Below the pieces are notes generated by a model. That model saw only the letters and a list, made by a program, of their open reading frames with translations. It was not told where the DNA came from and did not search any database. Below, piece by piece: positions 11,055 to 21,205 of a stretch of 64,000 bases of DNA (position 1 is its first letter; each line of letters opens with the position of its first letter). Where the stretch lies: assembly GCF_000321225.1 (NCBI RefSeq), contig NW_004450380.1, forward strand, positions 3,280,966-3,344,965. The letters run 5' to 3'. A program made the position numbers and the translations under genes. This DNA is from Odobenus rosmarus divergens (Eukaryota > Chordata > Mammalia > Carnivora > Odobenidae).

Positions 11055-11068
11055 GAAACTTTTCCTTT

Positions 11069-12272
11069 TAGAAATGAAGTCTATTTTACCCAAACCAATA
11101 GCTCTTATTTGATTCTCTCCCTTGAATATTCATCCCCTTTTTTAGTAGTATATCAATTGTTCTCAATATAATAATTCAATACACCCAGGGCCCATTTTCA
11201 GTATCCTTCTGAGCAAGCTATAGTAGACAGGAACAAAGCACAAGCTACCTATTTAAAACTTTGGCAGACCTAGCACAAACGCTAGATCTGGACAGCCCAG
11301 AACAGTTAGTTAGTAGTCAGACAAGTGGGCATCCAGCTCAATATGCCATTGTAAAGACTAGCAAAATGGACACGTGAGCTGTGGCAGGCACTGGGAGGGC
11401 AGGAGGGCAAGGAGACCCATCCGCAGGATAATCCTTGAACACTGGCAACTGCTCTGAGGTCGTCCAAAAGAAGATCAAGCAGTTAAAAAAGAAATCGAAC
11501 GCCCCATCCAACCTCTCTTTCACGCTGCCGGACGGGAGGCACAGCTCCCACCAGGTTATTCTCCTGTACAGAAGGTCGCTCCTTCACCTGTGGCTCCCGG
11601 ATTTTCCAACCTTGCTTCAGGAAGAAACCCCCACGGTTCTGCTGAGGTGCTGAGGTGATGATAATGAGAGAGAGGGAGCAGGTGGGAATCCAGTGTCTCT
11701 ATCAACCAAAACAACTCCATTTCTATCTTTCTTATACACTGGGGTTTGGGTGAAACACCAAGAGAAGGAAACCCTGCTGGTAAATAAGACCTGAAAATGG
11801 CTGTCCTGACACAACAGGCTCTATCTTCTCCAGCTGCTCAACGGGACGTTGTAACCAGATGCTACAGTACCTTTCAAGACATACACGGGCCACTCCCATC
11901 AATACAGCTGGGCTCTGCAAGTTCCTTGTGCATCATCATTGGAACCATTAACCCCAGCCTAAGAAATGTCGCTTCACTTGCCTTCATGCACTTTGTTCAA
12001 TTCAATATATTCTACACAATTTCTGTGGACAAAATGCTTTGTGAAATTAGAGGTGTTCCTACCTTTGAGTAGCTTTCAGCTTAGTGCATAAGTAAACAGA
12101 CAAAACAATGCCCACAATATAAATCAGAATAAAATCAACATTAAAGAGAACGCCAAACACCCAAAACTTTAGGAGGAAAACAGGGGAAAAGCAATTTTTT
12201 CCAGTGGAATCAGAAAAGGCAAGGATGTTGGAGCTGGATCTTGATGAATGTGGGTGGAGAATATAGTGAAAA
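11069..12272. other. Unique block with overlapping open frames and scattered CpGs
   Basis: A plus-strand ATG frame (11435-11653, 72 codons, starting with a Lys-rich stretch) overlaps a second open frame, 11458-11655, of 66 codons rich in Pro, Gly and Ser. A 91-codon frame follows at 11797-12072. CpG dinucleotides are more frequent at 11400-11560 than around it. I recognise no protein family, and no poly-A, intron signature or TSD proves a pseudogene. It could be an old exon or pseudogene relic, a degraded repeat or chance. Confidence 0.25.
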
Positions 12273-12282
12273 GTACGGTCCT

Positions 12283-12479
12283 GGGCGCCTGGGTGGCTCA
12301 GTTGGTTGGGCAACTGCCTTCGGCTCAGGTCGTGATCCTGGAGTCCCGGGATCGAGTCCCGCATCGGGCTCCCTGCTCAGCGGGGAGTCTGCTTCGCCCT
12401 CTGACCCTCCCCCCTCTCACACTCTATCTCATCCTCTCTCTCAAGTAAATAAATAAAATCTTTAAAAAAAAAAAAAAAT
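12283..12479 (+). mobile_element. CAN SINE, plus orientation
   Basis: TSD gtacggtcct at 12273-12282 and 12480-12489 is perfect over 10 bp. The body is near consensus with a 15-A tail, suggesting a fairly recent insertion. Frames on both strands here are by-products of the SINE. Confidence 0.95.
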
Positions 12480-12639
12480 GTACGGTCCTTCTGGCATAAA
12501 TATACAAAAGTAAAAACATGCCAGAGTCCCTGGCACACTCTGGAGATGGACGAGCAGGTACATAGCTGGAGTAAATGGAGCACTGTAGTACACTATTCTG
12601 GAAGAAAACCCCGAGCCCACGTCGTTGAAGATTTAGAAT

Positions 12640-12790
12640 GCTTCGATAAAGATAACCCCTAATTTGACAGAGCACATTACAGTTTATAAAATAGTAATTT
12701 AAAACAAAGATATAATAATTATGAAACAATTTTTAAATAATGTCCATCAATCATCACAACAATCCTATCAAGTTAGTAAGTTAGTTATTC
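12640..12790 (+). mobile_element. MIR, 5' part, interrupted by a SINE
   Basis: 'gagcacattacag' and 'aatcatcacaacaatcctatcaa' match the MIR region before the core. The core resumes at about 12960, so the SINE at 12791-12945 split this MIR. Confidence 0.65.
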
Positions 12791-12945
12791 AGGGCAGGAG
12801 AAGAAGGAGAGGAACAGAATTCTCAAGCAGACTCCACGTACCAGAGTGGAGACCGACGTGGGGCTCGATTCCATGACCCTGAGATCATGACCTGAGTTGA
12901 AATCAAGAGTCGGATGCTTAACCGACCGAGTCACCCAAGTGCCGC
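12791..12945 (-). mobile_element. CAN SINE, tail-truncated, minus orientation
   Basis: The body (ctcaagcagactccacgtac, gatcatgacctgagttgaa) and the reverse head are present. The usual poly-T/aaataaat tail at its left edge is missing. Similar words at 12778-12794 (gttagttattcagggca) and 12958-12970 (gttaagcagggca) may be a diverged TSD. Confidence 0.8.
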
Positions 12946-12959
12946 ACGACCTTACCAAG

Positions 12960-13235
12960 TTAAGCAGGGCAAAGATTATCAAGCTTATTTGACAGATGAA
13001 GAAAATGAGGTAAGCGAAAACATTAATATGTATTAAACATCCACTATGTACTCAGGCCTTTGCAAGGTGACTAGCAAATATTATGACCTTTGAGATGAAG
13101 AATGAGCATCACCCCAACCTTACAATTAGGAAAACAAGCTCAGAGAGGTTGAGAAGCATGTCCAGAGACATGTGATCAGTAGTGGCAGATTCAGGACTAG
13201 ACCCAGATTACACTTCCAAATCATGCCCTGCCCTG
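12960..13235 (+). mobile_element. MIR core resumed, followed by a second MIR copy
   Basis: 'ttatttgacagatgaagaaa' closes the split MIR. A second copy starts near 13020 ('acatccactatgtactcagg') and runs through 'ctcagagaggttgagaagca' and 'agattcaggactagacccag'. Two MIRs in tandem explain the repeated core. Confidence 0.7.
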
Positions 13236-13716
13236 ACAAAACAGTGTCCTTTGTATTGTGGAGGCAAAAGGAGGGGGGCAATTTTTAGAGCCTTTGAGAG
13301 CACTTACAAGATCTGAACTGTTTTTAAAAGGGACTCTTAGCAGATTACCAAAGTAATCCAGATGAGACGCCTGCACTGGAAATAAAGCAGATTGTTAGGA
13401 TGATGCAGCAGATGAATGTGAGCGTGAGCCACAGACTAGAAATGACCCCACAAGGCTGGACCCCAGGCAGAAATGCAAATTGTATCCAACTCCCATGACT
13501 CTGTGATAAGATCTTATCATGACCCTCCTCTGGACTCTCACTATCCTTCTCGTGACTACCACACTGTGAAGCATTTACCAGATTTCATCAAACCTAAAAT
13601 GCCACTGATGGTAAGACACACCCTTATTTATGTACTACGAAGAAAAAACAATGTTAACCTATAACATGCCGTTGACTTTATCTTATTTATTTATTTATTA
13701 CATGCCGGTGACTTTA
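13236..13716. other. Unique sequence ending in a (TTAT) run
   Basis: No gene; a 63-codon frame at 13473-13664 is not supported. 'tta(tttat)n' at 13682-13700 is a short simple repeat. Confidence 0.4.
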
Positions 13717-13735
13717 AAACACACACTGACTTCAG

Positions 13736-13926
13736 GGGCGTCTGGGTGGCTCAGTCATTAAGCGTCTGCCTTCGGCTCAGGTCATGATCCCAGGGTCCTG
13801 GGATCGAGCCCCGCAACAGGCTCCCTGCTCAGCAGGAGGCCTGCTTCTCCCTCTCCCTGTCCCTCTGCCTGTGTTCCCTCTCTCACTGTGTCTCTCTCTG
13901 TCAAATAAATAAAATCTTTAAAAAAA
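13736..13926 (+). mobile_element. CAN SINE, near consensus
   Basis: TSD aaacacacactgacttcag (13717-13735) and acaaacacactgacttcag (13927-13945). The body has the 'gcctgtgttccctctctcac' middle and 'tctgtcaaataaataaaatc' tail. Confidence 0.95.
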
Positions 13927-13945
13927 ACAAACACACTGACTTCAG

Positions 13946-14502
13946 ACATTAAAAAAATGTGAAAAAGAAATCTGTAATTGGAATTGATGAAATATGGTAA
14001 CATTTCTGTATTTTTTTCAATATGATTTTATTCTCACCCTCAACAAGATACTAAGACCTGGTCTTTCAAGGAACAACTGTTTAATGCCATGGCCTCCAAT
14101 GTAATGCAGGGCAGTATAATTCATCATTCCAAGGATGCATGCACTGTCTTCCCAGACTAAGCACTTGCAGTATGGACCCAATCCTTCTCTGTCCCAAACT
14201 TAAAGGAATTCTTAAATTCCTGACATCTAACATCTAGCTGGCTACTCGACTACATTACCTGCTAGTGACTGCTGTAAACAAGAAAGTGAAATAAGCATTT
14301 ACCAAGAAAGATGATGGTGGGGGTACTGCTAGCAGTGACGACAAATGTTATTTACCACGTATTTACTATGTTCTACACGCTTTACATGGAGGTTGACACT
14401 TCATTCTCGTGATTCCACAATGCATATGTTACCAGCAATCTTATGACTACATGAACAAAATCAGCTTCCAACTGATAATTTGGAAGAAATGAAAACCTAG
14501 AG
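13946..14502. other. Unique sequence
   Basis: No coding or RNA feature. The end (14330-14470) has MIR-like spacing (ttactatgttctacacgctttacatgg, cgtgattccacaatg), so a diverged MIR on the plus strand is possible. Confidence 0.4.
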
Positions 14503-14516
14503 GAGAGTGAGTTTTA

Positions 14517-14735
14517 TTATTTTATTACTTTTTTAAAGATTTATTTATTTATTTTAGAGAAAGAGAGACAGAGAGAGCGCAGGGGGAAGGCCTAAGGAAG
14601 AGAGAGAGAATCTCAACCAGACTCCCCACTGAGCATGGAGCCCTACATGGGGCTCCAACTCATGACCCTGAGGTCACCACCTGAGCCGAAATCAAGAGTT
14701 GGACACTTAATTGATTGAGTCACCCAAGAGCCCTT
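14517..14735 (-). mobile_element. CAN SINE, minus orientation
   Basis: Perfect 14-bp TSD gagagtgagtttta at 14503-14516 and 14736-14749, although the body itself has diverged (tggagccctacatggggctc, reverse head 'gagtcacccaagagccc'). Confidence 0.94.
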
Positions 14736-14795
14736 GAGAGTGAGTTTTAAAATCAAAGATCCCTAGGAGGAGAAATATGCCTAAGAAATAATCCT

Positions 14796-14900
14796 GCTAA
14801 CGTTTGTTTTTCCGTGATTTTGTGAAACATTAATTCAACCCCTGTTACGCTAACATTTGTTTTTCCGTGATTTTGTGAAACATTAATTCAACCCCTGTTA
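14796..14900. repeat. Two-copy 53-bp tandem duplication
   Basis: Copy 1 at 14796-14848 and copy 2 at 14849-14900 begin gctaac(g/a)tttgtttttcc and differ at one base plus the last base. Such high identity points to a recent local duplication. Confidence 0.95.
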
Positions 14901-15073
14901 ACTGCTCTTGGACAGTTCTTTACTGACAATGGATAAAACTGAGGCACCTGGTCAGCAATATATTTATTTTTAATTTTTTAGAATAAATTTTTGTGTCATG
15001 AATATGAGCCAGCAGGAAGAAACAAAGCCATGGAGAACCTGCAGTCCTTATTCCTAAAAAAATACATCTTAGA

Positions 15074-15260
15074 TTGAGTGGCTCAGTTGGTTAAGTGTCA
15101 GGTTTCAACTCAGGTCATGATCACAGGGTCATGAGATTGAGCCCCACATCGGGCTCCACACTCAGCAGGGACTCTGCTTGAGATTCTCTTTACCTCTTCT
15201 TCTGCCCCTCCCCCTCATGCTCTCTCTCAAATAAATAAATAAATCTTTAAAAAAAAAAAA
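15074..15260 (+). mobile_element. CAN SINE, head missing or diverged
   Basis: It starts at 'gattgagtggctcagttggt' without the gggcgcctgg head, has a normal body and ends in an aaataaataaataaatc tail plus A11. A short TSD is possible (aaatacatctt / cacacatcttt). Confidence 0.9.
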
Positions 15261-15874
15261 CACACATCTTTCAGGGATGATAGGTCTTGGGATATTTGCA
15301 TGTCAGCAAACCTTAATATAAACATGAAACAACAATGAAAAGCCAGCAAATCAGCAGGAGGAATAAACATGTCAGAAACATGGTGGCCTTCAGTGGCTGT
15401 CACATATCTTCACAAATGAGCTATCGTCCAGCTTAAATAAGCCTTCTCCCATGGGACATCTCAGTGAACCAAGGGTCAACAGAAAATACTCCCACAGTGC
15501 TTGTCTTTTTAAGTAGGATTATGTGGAAGTACCTGAAAATTACTCCCATTTGGGAGAAATACTCCCAAAGGTATTGGGTTTGAGAATCTTCTGTCCTGGA
15601 TTAGCCAGTCTCACAAATGTTAACATTCAGGGTCCACATATTTGCTATTTATAAAAAAAGCACATGCAACTGACTACCTCCTTAGGATTTTGAGCTTGTT
15701 CCTCAAGACACCACAAACTTTTTCAAGTCCTTCTGTGCACTGAAAATCTCATTTCCGCAGAGGATCATATGAGCCCCCTTTAACAACTGTTCCATTTCAG
15801 TCCATTTATAACAGGCATCTGATCAACTTTCTGCTCACCATATATCAAAGTTTATGATCCCTAAAAAAAACTCA
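15261..15874. other. Unique sequence
   Basis: The word 'actccca' recurs four times at 15489-15568 in slightly different settings. Otherwise nothing is recognised. Confidence 0.4.
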
Positions 15875-15905
15875 GTTTTTTGTTTGTTTGTTTTTTTTTT
15901 TTTTT
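15875..15905. repeat. (GTTT)n/poly-T run
   Basis: A TTTG-repeat grading into about 18 T. It could be a reverse poly-A tail, but no SINE or L1 body follows it. Confidence 0.85.
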
Positions 15906-16235
15906 AAAGGTCAGGGCAAGACCTCTACCAGGGATGCCAGGCCTTTCCCTTCCCACCCATGTTCTCTTTTCTGTCAGGCAACTTTACGTTCATCCTGCAA
16001 GGACCAGTGCAAATGTCATTTCCAAACCATCCTAACAGAATGAACGGTTCCCGCCTCTGCATCCCCAAACTATCTTGCTCACACTACTACTGGAAAACTA
16101 ATTTGTTACAGTAAACTGTTTGTATGCCACATAATGAAGTCTATGAAGACAGAAAACATCACTTACTCATCGGTATATGTCCAAAAGACCTGACACAGGG
16201 TAGTTATTCCACAAATTTTTGTTAAATAATTTTAA
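15906..16235 (+). mobile_element. L2 LINE, 3' region
   Basis: Words resembling the L2 3' end occur in order: 'ccagtgcaaatgtcatttcc', 'gtctatgaagacagaaaaca', 'gacctgacacagggtagtta' and 'aaatttttgttaaataat'. Confidence 0.6.
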
Positions 16236-17088
16236 TAACATGACTCAAAATCTTTACTAACAATTTTATTTCATGTAAGGAAAATATAATATTAGTCTCT
16301 GAAATAGTAATGAGAAAAATAAAATATCCTTTAAAGTGAAAACTCAAACTGGAATAAAATCCCAACTAAACAACATAAATTGCAGAAAATAATATTTTCC
16401 TTTTCTCACTCATTTTCTATGGTTTCTTAATTCTCTTCTATTAAACGACTCTTGGGGGAATTTTATTTATGAATAGTAATATCCAATTTTATGAATCTGA
16501 CAAATGTCTTGCCCCAAAGTAACCAAAATAGGTATTTAGTGCTAAATAATACAAAACTCACTGTGCAACTTTTTATCAGACTATGTGCCTGTCTGTCTTT
16601 TGAAGACAGAACAGAACTATATTAAAATAAATCTGCATAGCCTAAATACAAACCAGGCTAGAGATTACTGAGTATATGCTTGGCCAAAGGGAGGAGATGG
16701 ACCACGATTATAAATATACCTAGATAATTTACAAAGCTAATAATCATGAATTAACATATGAACTGAAGCTGATGAACTGAAATTTTATCAGTTGATAAAA
16801 CAGCTGTAAATCTATATTCTAGACCCACTTCTGCAAATAGAAAAAATGTTTTATGTTATTTGATTATTTCCAGTCCATGGGCAAATCCCAAAAGCATCAC
16901 ATGAATAACGCTTTGGGCAAACATTTTCAAATTTTCATTGAGCACACCCCTGTACTTCTCAAATGCCAGCAAACTGTTCCTGATGGACAGGAGCAGAGAA
17001 CTCTTATCAAAGAACTCACTGTTTACATGAGAAAGCCTCCTTTTCTCTGTCTGTGGAAATCTCCCTCACTGTTTAAGAAAGAGCTCCA
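16236..17088. other. AT-rich unique sequence
   Basis: An 87-codon frame at 16853-17116 ends inside the following SINE and is not credible as a gene. No other feature is seen. Confidence 0.4.
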
Positions 17089-17297
17089 TGGGCACCTGGG
17101 TGGCGCAGTGGGTTAGCATCTGACTCTTGTTTCTGCTCAGGTCTTGGTCTTGGAGTCCTGAGATCCAGCCCAGTGTTGAGCCCCGCACTCAGCACACAGT
17201 CTGCTTGGGACTGTCTCTTGCTCTCCCTCTGCCCCCACCCTCTGCTCTCTCTCTCTTTCTCTCAAAATGAATAAGTAAATCTTTTAAAAAAAAATAA
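17089..17297 (+). mobile_element. CAN SINE, older subfamily
   Basis: Head gggcacctgggtggcgcagt with 'gtgggttag', and a divergent middle (gcccccaccctctgc). The tail is interrupted (aaaatgaataagtaaatc). This suggests an earlier source gene than the near-consensus copies. Confidence 0.9.
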
Positions 17298-18204
17298 ATC
17301 ACAAGCTTTTAAGCCATCCCTAATTCTCCTCACTATCCAACCAGAAATTACGTCCATGTATCCTCAGACCACTTTTTTTCTCTATCTCTTACAACCTTTG
17401 AGATATTCTTCTGCGAATGTAACCCCAAGGCAGGGACTGCATGTTACGTAGCTGAGCACAGAGTTGCAGGTTCAACAATACTTGCTGAATTGAAAGTAAG
17501 CTTTCAGTCAAGTTCAATTCTGGCTCCTCAGTTAAATAAACTATATCCCCAGACCAAGCCCCAAGGTCCCTCCTCTTTGTTCTGTCTGCCCCTAAAGAAG
17601 TAAGGTCCTTTCTGTCCTCCTCTGTGAACAAGAGAGAGAATAAGCCTCATATATTCACCATTCCCAGGTATGAGGTTATATAACATGACACACACTCAGA
17701 TTTCTCTCCAGATACCTTTGAGTTTCTGAAGCTTCTCCTTCTATATCATTTCTCATGTATTTTATCAAAGAATCAATTATCAATTGAGAATCACATCACT
17801 ATTAATAAAATGGTCCAAATTCTAATTAATACCACCATTAATGTAATTAACTTGGTTAATCTGAAGTAGCTGAAGAACAAAAATTTACAAATTCTCTTTA
17901 CTAAATTAGAATCAATACAAAACAACTATGTTGTCAGCACCAAATTAATAAAATCTTCCCTTCGCCCATGCTGTTACATCCCAATAATCCCACTGCATCC
18001 CACTGTGTACCAATCTAAAGCACACCCTGGAGGCCCAGGGTTAAGTCTTAGCTCTCTCCAGAAGCCTTCCAGTTCCCTCTCTTTGCTCTTTGACTGATTT
18101 CACCCTTTCCAGATCTTCCACTCTACTTAGTAGGTATACTTAATAATGAGACAATAGCCCATATTAACTCAATAAATATTAAATTAAATGACTTCTACGT
18201 TATC
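17298..18204. other. Unique sequence
   Basis: A minus frame of 80 codons (17389-17631) lacks recognisable motifs. Nothing else is seen. Confidence 0.4.
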
Positions 18205-18385
18205 ACTATAAGACTTGAATCATCTTAACATTGTGATGTTAATATCATATTCTTATTTTCTAGATCGAGACACTGAGGCTCAGAAGTTAAGTAATTGGTA
18301 GCAAGTGATGGAGGCAGAATTGGAATCCAGGTCTGTCTCCTTTATAAATTCATATTCTTTCTCCCATAGCACAGTATGACTCTTG
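18205..18385 (+). mobile_element. MIR
   Basis: 'gacactgaggctcagaagtt', 'aagtgatggaggcagaattg' and 'gaatccaggtctgtctcc' follow MIR order. The upstream half is diverged. Confidence 0.75.
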
Positions 18386-18733
18386 AATTTATTCTGTCAA
18401 GTGTTATTCTTGAATGACTCTAACAGTGTTGGCTTACCATTTCTAGTTCATTACTTGTAAAATTTAATTCTGACCTGAGCAGACAGCAGGAAGGCAAGGC
18501 TGAGACCATAGTTACCGGTTCTCTGAATGGCCAGAGGTGTTTTTATGTTGTGCTCCCGTGGGACCTGGTGGACTCCCAGACTGCCTGTATCTGTAGGCAT
18601 TTAAGGGTTTACAGGCTAGTCAACAAATCTGGGTAGATTTGGACAGGATGGAAGGGCTCTCAGCTTGAACTGGTGAAAATCGGGAGTTAAAGAATTTTTT
18701 AAAAGTCAACATATTGCTTCCAATTACATACAG
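18386..18733. other. Unique sequence next to the L1 target site
   Basis: No feature recognised. Confidence 0.4.
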
Positions 18734-19146
18734 TAATTTAGCCATATTTTATTTTACTTTTTAAAGTAACTCTATTTTATTTTATTTTGAGTATAGCTGA
18801 TACACAATGTCACATTAGTTTCAGGTGTATAACATAGTGATTCCGCAACTCTACAAATTATGCTATGTTTGCCACAAGTGTAGCTACCATCTGTCCCGAT
18901 ACATCACTCTTACAATATCATTGACTGTATTCCTGTGCTATCCCTTTTATTCCCATGATTTATTCATTCCATAATGGGAAGGCTGTAATTCCTCTTCCCT
19001 TCATCCATTTTGCCCAACCCCCCAAGCCCCTCCCCTCTGGCAACCATCAGTTTATTTACTATATTTATAGATCTGACTCTGCTTTTTGTTTGATTATTCA
19101 TTTGGGTTTTTTTTTTTTAATGTATGTAGAGTCTGTAGTGATGGCC

Positions 19147-19410
19147 CCTTTTTCTTTTTTTTTTTAATTTTATTATGTTATGTTAATCACCATACATTAC
19201 ATCATTAGTTTTTGATGTAGTGTTCCATGATTCATTGTTTGCATATAACACCCAGTGCTCCATTCAATACGTGCTTCTTTAATACCCACCACCATGCTAA
19301 CACATCCCCCACCCCCTCCCCTCTAGAACCCTCAGTTTGTTTCTCAGAGTCCATAGTCTCTCATGGCTCGTCTCCCCCTCCGATTTCCCCAGTTGTTTTT
19401 AAGACTCCAC
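19147..19410 (-). mobile_element. Second L1 3' UTR with poly-A tail embedded in the L1 block
   Basis: Read on the minus strand this ends '...gtgattaacataacataa' then 'taaaattaaaaaaaa', with 'ctgagaaacaaactgagggt' upstream. That is a different, younger carnivore L1 tail from the one at 18755-19130. It may be a separate 3'-only insertion into the older element or the true end of the ORF2 part. No TSD could be fixed. Confidence 0.65.
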
Positions 19411-19556
19411 TTATGAGTGAAATCATATAGTATTAGTCTTTTTTAGTCTGACTTACTACACTTAGCATAATACCCTCTGGGTCCATCCATGTTGTCTCAT
19501 TATAGCACAATCTCATCCTTTTTTATGTGTAAGTAATATTCCAATGCATTTGTGTT

Positions 19557-19631
19557 TGTATGTGTGTGTGTGTGTGTGTGTATATATATACACACACACA
19601 CACATACACACATATATCCATACACACACAC
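19557..19631. repeat. Composite (TG)n(TA)n(CA)n microsatellite inside L1
   Basis: About ten TG units, tatatatata, then CA units with CATACACACATATATCC interruptions. The TG and CA halves are inverted copies of each other, so a hairpin or cruciform is possible. Confidence 0.95.
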
Positions 19632-20259
19632 CATATCTTCCTTATCCAATTGTCTGTTGATGGACACTTAAAATGCTTCCATATCTTGGCTATTGTACAT
19701 AATGCTACAATAAACACAAAGTTAAGTATATGTTTTCAAATTAATGTTTTTGTTTTCTTTGGGCAAATATCCAACAGATGAATTACTGGATCATATGGTA
19801 GTTCTATTTTTAATTTTTTGAGGAACCTCCATACTGTGGTCCACAGTGGCTGTGCCAACTTACGATCCTCACCAACAGTGTACAAGAGTTCCTTTAAGTC
19901 CACATTCTTGCCAACCATTGTTATTTCTCATCTTTTTGATTTTAGCTGTTCTAACAGGTGTCAGGTGGTATCTCATAGTGGTTTTGATTTGCATTTCCTT
20001 GATGATGAATGATATCGAGCATCTTTTCATGTGTCTGTTGGCCATCTGTATGTCTGCTTTGGAAAAATGTCTATTCATGTCTTCTGCCCATTTCTCATTC
20101 AGATTGTTTTTGGTGCAGAGTTATATAAGTTCTTTATATATTGTGGATATTAACTCTTTATTGGATATGGCATTTGCAAGTATCTTCTCCCATTCAACAG
20201 GTTCTAGTTTTGTTTTGTTGATGGTTTCCTTTTCTGTGAAAAAGCTTTTATCTGCACAC

Positions 20260-21187
20260 AACATGATACTACACATAGAAAATCCTAAATATGCCACCAA
20301 AAAAACTACTAGATGTAATAAATGGATTCGGTAAAGTTGCAGGATACAAAATTATTACACAGAAATTGGTAGCATTCTTATGCGCTGATAATAAAGTAGC
20401 AAAAAAAGAAATTAAGAAAACAATACCATTTACAATTATACCAAAAAGAATAAAATACCTAGAAATAAACTTAACCAAAGAGATAAAAGATCCATACTCC
20501 AAAAACTACAAAACACTGATGAAAGAAACTGAAGAGGACACAAACAAATGGAAATATATATTCCATGCTTATGGACTGAGAGAATTAATACTGTGAAAAT
20601 GTCCACATTACCCAAAGCAATTTACACATTCAATGCAATCCCTATCAAAATCCCAACAGCATTTTTCACAAAACTAGGACAAATGATACTAAAATGTGTA
20701 TGGAACCACAAAATACCCTGAACACCAAAGCAATCTTGAGAAAGAAGAACAAAGCTGGAGGCATCACAATTCCGGATTTCAAAGACACACTACAAAGCTG
20801 CAGTAATCAAAACAGTATGGTACTGGCACAAAAACAGACACACAGATCAATGGAACGGAATAGAGAGCCCAGAAATAAACCCACAATTATATGGTCAATT
20901 AATCTATGACAAAGGAGGTAAGAATGCACAATGGGAATAGACAGTCTTTTTAATAAATGGCGCTCTGAACCGCACAGCTACATGTAAAAGGATGAATCTG
21001 GACAGCTTTCTCACGCCATACACAAAAATAAACTCAGAATGGATTAGAGACCTAAACGTGAGACCAAAAGCCATAAAAATCCTAGAAGAGAGCACAGGCA
21101 GTAATTTCTCTGCCATCGGCCACCACAACATTTTTCTAGATATGTCTCCTAAGGCAAGGGAAACAAAAGCAAAAATAAACTACTAGG
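20260..21187 (+). mobile_element. Inverted L1 ORF2 segment (RT C-terminal half and beyond)
   Basis: Translated plus-strand pieces (20291-20596, 20694-20909, 20992-21186) match the L1 ORF2 order: a K(V/I)AGYK block, an NLTKEIKDPYSKNYK block, '[13 protein letters not shown]', then the RDLNVRPKAIKILEE block. Stops and frameshifts separate them. It is the 5' half of the twin-primed insertion. Confidence 0.9.
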
Positions 21188-21205
21188 CCTAATTTAGCTA
21201 TTTTA

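Larger units (their letters stand above)
18752..21189 (-). mobile_element. L1 insertion with 5' inversion (twin priming) and compound 3' end
   Basis: 18752-20253 is L1 on the minus strand (3' UTR at left, ORF2 3' part to the right). From about 20260 to 21187 the sequence is L1 ORF2 on the plus strand. The inverted part stops at '...aaaaataaactactagg', and the minus part starts at 'agataaaagctttttcacag'. In the L1 consensus these two points are only about 10-15 bases apart. Candidate TSDs flank the whole block: taatttagccatatttta (18734-18751) and taatttagctatttta (21190-21205). This is the expected product of twin priming. All frames are broken. Confidence 0.8.

Noticed and set aside
14796..14900. 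CRISPR-like direct repeats
   Set aside because: Only two adjacent copies with no spacers, in a mammalian genome.
19846..20334. Longest open frame (162 codons, +)
   Set aside because: It is antisense to L1 ORF2 and 3' UTR sequence and crosses the inversion joint; not a gene.
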